Below are positions 61,074 through 64,000 of a DNA stretch of 64,000 nt, one piece after another. Location of the stretch: positions 32,065 to 96,064 of the forward strand of contig JAGYKP010000092.1 of assembly GCA_018401555.1 (NCBI GenBank). Direction: 5' to 3'. The stretch is from Halomonas sp. GTDB taxonomy: Bacteria; Pseudomonadota; Gammaproteobacteria; Pseudomonadales; Halomonadaceae. Within the stretch, counting starts at the first letter, position 1. Each line of letters begins with the position of its first letter. The notes beneath the pieces were generated by a model. That model saw nothing but the letters and a program-made list of their open reading frames with translations. It searched no databases and had not been told where the DNA came from. Both the position numbers and the translations under genes were made by a program.

Positions 61074-61512
61074 GAGCAGGGTGGCGCCCGTGGCGACGCC
61101 GGCCCGCTGCAATATAAGCGTTACAAGGTGGCGGGAAAACGGACGGCTGCCAACGCTCAGCCCTCGTTAGCCGGCTCTCTGCGGCTAGCAGTTCCAGTCT
61201 CACAAGAGCGGGGAGGCGTTGTCGCAGCTTGCTTCGGTAGGTGGAGGTGACTCGATTGCCACCTGACATATGATGAGTCATCACGATCAACTACCAGGTT
61301 TGCTGAATGTTCTGCAGCAGGACCCGGGCTGCGAATCGCTCACCGTGCATGGGTTTGCCTATCGAGGCTATGGAAGAAGTTCTCTGCATCGTAGGTGAGT
61401 CAATTCTCCTTGTGGCTGGGACCCTGATTGACGCCTTCCCGGTCATGGCTCCAGAGGACCCGGCATTTGATTCAGGCTGGAACCCCTTGTCGCGACCAGA
61501 GCAATGCCACGG
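61074..61512. other. Intergenic region between the GGDEF gene and hglS, no supported gene
   Basis: 439 bases. The track ORFs here (61307..61555 + and 61443..61739 -) show no family pattern and inconsistent codon bias. The right end probably carries the hglS terminator, the left end the cyclase promoter (CTTATATT near 61117 on the plus strand as written). A palindrome TGATGA-G-TCATCA lies at 61271-61283. Confidence 0.4.
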
Positions 61513-62927
61513 CTATCGGAATGCCGCCAGGGCTCCTTCGAGCGACGCCTGCTGACGCTCTTCGTACAGTGCAATCTCATCGATAACAGCCCCCTCCAAC
61601 GCCGCCTCGAACTGTGCCTGGTTCGACTGGGCGGTGTATTCGTCGCGGGCATCATCGCCCAGATTGGACCGGCAGATCTGGCGTCGTGCCGACTGGCAGG
61701 AAATCTTTCGTAGATCATTGGGCTTGCGATCGAGTGCACCCGACTTGATCAGTGCCTCACACGTCGTCAGTCTGGGTCGTGGTCTTGACAACGCCTGGTA
61801 CAGCAAAGTATTGATAGAAAGCGAGCCCTTCCCGTCGGAGGGTATCGTGATCATCGGGAAACGCCTCGAACACCGCGGCAAGCTGGGCCTGATGGCTATT
61901 ATTATCCGCTGCACTGCCTTGCTGGCGGGATTCATCAAGCAGGCGATCGTAGAGTTCGCGTCCTTTATGCGTCAGTGCCACACCTCTCTGTTCGATCTCT
62001 CCAAACCGTGCGGTGTGCTGTCCCTCTTCGTCGTCGGCAAAATCAATTGTTTCCTCGAGCGCCTTGAAGCTGGTCTGGCGCAGCAGAATGGGGCACCGGC
62101 GACGAGGGGGACCCTCGATGATGGTCTTGGGGTCGATGCCGACCTGGCTCATGCGGCGCTGAACTTCATCAATATCAAGGGTGCGTGGGGTCAGGTGGTT
62201 GATATGTGGGCCACGGAAGCAGACGACATCGGCAATGAGCCGATGCTCGGCGCTCAGCGCACGATATGTGGACAGGTCAACGGTGGCTTGTCGGTGCCAG
62301 CGGAATGTTTCGAGAGCTTCGTTCACGAATCGATTCGCCTGGTCTCGCATTCGCTTCGCCCGGGTCTCTGGCAGTCGCGACCAGTTTTGCGGGCTGCCGG
62401 TGTAAAATGGTCCTGAGCCGCGAGGCACCCCGGAGGCCCGGTCGCGCAACTCGGTGTTTTCAATCAACTCCATGGCGCAGCAGCGAGGTGAACACTCGGA
62501 AGGGGTTGTGATTGAGCGCCTTGTCGTCTAACGGCCGGAATGCGGTGGAGTGGACCGGTACGCCGGCCATCGAGAGATCGGGGTAGTAGCCCACCGGATG
62601 GCACGCCCATCACTGCGAACAGCCGGCGCAGCATGGCCAGCTCCTGCGCGGTGCCCACGCGAATGGCACCTGGTGACGTTCGACATCCAGCCGAGCCAGT
62701 TCACCACTCTGGTCAAGTTCCATCGCCAGAGTCGGGTTGGCATCGAGGACCTCTCTGTTGATCGTCTCGACCAACTCGATCAGGGTGCCGTACTGCGGTA
62801 CCTCCTGGCGGTACATCTCAGACATGGCACGGGAGAACATGTCGCGAATCTGGTCCTGGAGTGGAGCCACTGGCTCATTGTTGTCTCCTCGCTGGTGGGG
62901 CTGGGGCGAACGATTACGTTTTAGCAT
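61513..62927 (-). CDS. hglS: 2-oxoadipate dioxygenase/decarboxylase HglS (YdcJ, DUF1338), frameshifted
   Basis: About 470 residues. This Fe(II) enzyme of the vicinal-oxygen-chelate fold converts 2-oxoadipate to D-2-hydroxyglutarate in bacterial lysine catabolism; the E. coli homologue is YdcJ. Segments: MSEMYRQEVPQYGTLIELVE, TLAMELDQSGELARLDVERH, AQELAMLRRLFAVMGV, then FRWHRQATVDLSTYRALSAE and HRLIADVVCFRGPHINHLTP. IEGPPRRRCPILLRQTSFKA, then RFGEIEQRGVALTHKGRELY, then SNLGDDARDEYTAQSNQAQF follow. His and Glu ligands lie in DVERH, ADVVCFRGPHINH and RFGEIEQRG. At least four indels (near 62660, 62600, 62470 and 61780). Start MLKRNRSPQ (62927) is approximate. Confidence 0.87.
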
Positions 62928-63347
62928 CTCCGGTTCCCGTACCCTTGGCAACCGGTCACCATCGTGGTCGCCATCCTACCAGTCCCACTACCGCCAAATC
63001 TTCCGCGTGAGGATTCGACGGTAGTTGTCCTGAGCCCGGCCCATCCCGAGCCTGGCTGCAAGGCATGCTCTACGGGGCGAGCAGTGTAACCTGGCGTCAA
63101 GCCGCGATGCCCGGCGGGTCGTCGACACCCCCGTGTGATCTGCCTCATTTCCGTTAACCACCTCAATTGAGTGGGACGGAAAAGGCGTGTATCAAGGATA
63201 AGGGCGAGAGTGAGGGGGACGACATCCTGCGCGTGTAAACTAAAGTCGGATACCGACCCTGCCACCTCGCACAGTACGCTGCTGGATGTACCCCAGGATA
63301 AAATGTCCGCTTGGCGGACAAATTTGTCGGACGTAGGGAGACAAACC
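62928..63347. other. Divergent regulatory region between hglS and the TctC-type gene
   Basis: 420 bases with no gene I can support. It should contain both promoters. It has several short dyads: GTCGG-ATA-CCGAC (63245-63257) and the double palindrome next to the TctC-type gene. The 62921..63373 minus ORF is a shadow without a recognised pattern. Confidence 0.5.
63304..63335 (+). promoter_or_regulatory. Putative operator: overlapping palindromes upstream of the TctC-type gene
   Basis: TGTCCGC-TTG-GCGGACA (perfect 7-base arms) overlaps a second near-perfect palindrome CGGACAAATTTGTCGG with the 10-base perfect core ACAAATTTGT. They end just before the AGGGAG ribosome binding site, so a bound repressor would block expression. 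The half-sites resemble GntR/FCD-type operators, but no such regulator is in view. Confidence 0.5.
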
Positions 63348-64000
63348 ATGAAAACGTTTCTCAAGGCACTCACTGCCGCTAGCGCTGCGGTAGTGCCATG
63401 GCGCTGGCCCTCTCAGTGTCTACCGCGCATGCACAAGAGTGGCCCACTGACGATGTGCGCCTGGTGGTGCCCTATGCCCCGGGCGGAACCACTGACGTGC
63501 TTTCTCGCCGCGTGGCGGACCTGCTGCAGGATGAACTTGACGCGAATGTGGTGGTCGAGAACCGCCCCGGAGCCGGCTCTACTGTTGCTACTGGCCGTCT
63601 GGCTTGCGGTGGGTGCGATGCCGATCACACAATTTGATGGTTTCGCCGGGGCACACCATTGGCGCGTTATCTATCCCGACCCGTTTATGATCCGGTCGAG
63701 GACTTCGTGTTCATCCAGAACATGATCGACATTCCTAACGTTATGGTGGTTCCGGCTGACAGCCCCTACGATAGTGTGCTGGAGTTCATCGAGGCGGCAA
63801 AAGAGCAGAACATGACCTTCAGCCACAGCGGCGTAGGCAGTTCCATCCACATGTCAGGCGAGCTGTTCAAGACTCTGACAGAAACGAATATGACCGCAGT
63901 ACCTTTCGCTGGCAGTGGTGCAGCGCTGCCGGCCCTGCTGGGTGGTGACGTCGATGTGTCTTTCGAGAACATGCCCACCGTGTTCTCTCATATCCAGTCC
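63348..64000 (+). CDS. Tripartite tricarboxylate transporter substrate-binding protein (TctC/Bug family), partial, frameshifted
   Basis: Periplasmic binding protein that would deliver a carboxylate to a TctAB-type membrane transporter. Signal peptide (MKTFLKALTAASAAV, then in the next frame MALALSVSTAHAQEW), followed by the Bug-family opening RLVVPYAPGGTTDVLSRRVA, NVVVENRPGAGSTVATGRLA, and in a third frame FVFIQNMIDIPNVMVVPADS, TFSHSGVGSSIHMSGELFKT and GAALPALLGGDVDVSFENMP. The two ligand-contact loops typical of the family are present. Three indels (near 63400, 63600 and 63650). It runs off the window; tctA/tctB should follow. Divergent from hglS, which suggests a lysine- or 2-oxoadipate-related substrate. 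Confidence 0.85.

Overview
The window is chromosomal DNA of a high-GC gammaproteobacterium. Gene content and order (queA-tgt-yajC-secD-secF, NhaD-type Na+/H+ antiporter, AruF/AruG two-subunit arginine succinyltransferase, FabV, Rnk, ZapE, DUF3581/DUF3422) and the protein style point to Halomonadaceae, most likely Halomonas or a close relative; this is inferred from content, not from a search. I see no prophage, CRISPR array, insertion sequence or rRNA.

Layout. 0-6 kb: 3' part of metE, a MliC-type lipoprotein, azoR, a membrane hydrolase, tag, gloA and a META lipoprotein. 6-11.5 kb: the queA-tgt-yajC-secD-secF operon on the minus strand, then tRNA-Leu(CAA) with a clear promoter and terminator. 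11.7-17.3 kb: ExoD-like protein with a small membrane ORF, rnk, a RhtB exporter, a degenerate-receiver EAL protein, an AidB-like acyl-CoA dehydrogenase and a Nudix hydrolase. 17.3-21.3 kb: the moxR-DUF58-transglutaminase operon. 21.3-25.7 kb: glutathione peroxidase, fabV, a GlxA-type AraC regulator and a methyltransferase. 25.9-32.1 kb: the complete arginine succinyltransferase (AST) operon astC-aruF-aruG-astD-astB, running directly into zapE. 33.3-35.2 kb: a TRIC/UPF0126 channel read in one frame with a DUF3541 lipoprotein.

35.2-40.5 kb is the most unusual part: a minus-strand operon of lower GC encoding a PstS-like periplasmic protein, an outer-membrane porin, a membrane sensor with GGDEF and EAL domains, and a LuxI/FeeM-like N-acyltransferase of the exosortase-associated type. 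40.7-53.4 kb holds nhaD, DUF3581, zntB, DUF3422, arfB, a translationally coupled PAS-GGDEF/EAL pair, a CbiX chelatase, NfsA, a fungal-type cytosine deaminase and a TPM/YgcG/LemA set. 53.4-57.1 kb is accessory-looking: an EEP nuclease remnant, an OmpA-family protein with 14-residue Ala/Glu repeats, and a DapA-like lyase. 57-64 kb ends with small genes, an MFS transporter, a membrane GGDEF cyclase, the 2-oxoadipate decarboxylase hglS and, divergent from it, the start of a TctC-type binding protein.

Theme and caution. Five c-di-GMP genes lie in 64 kb, so second-messenger signalling is prominent. About 32 of roughly 64 genes, including essential ones such as tgt and even the tRNA T-stem, carry apparent single-base indels. 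This pattern fits sequencing or assembly error much better than gene decay, so I annotate these as single genes with approximate frameshift positions and do not call them pseudogenes unless large parts are missing.
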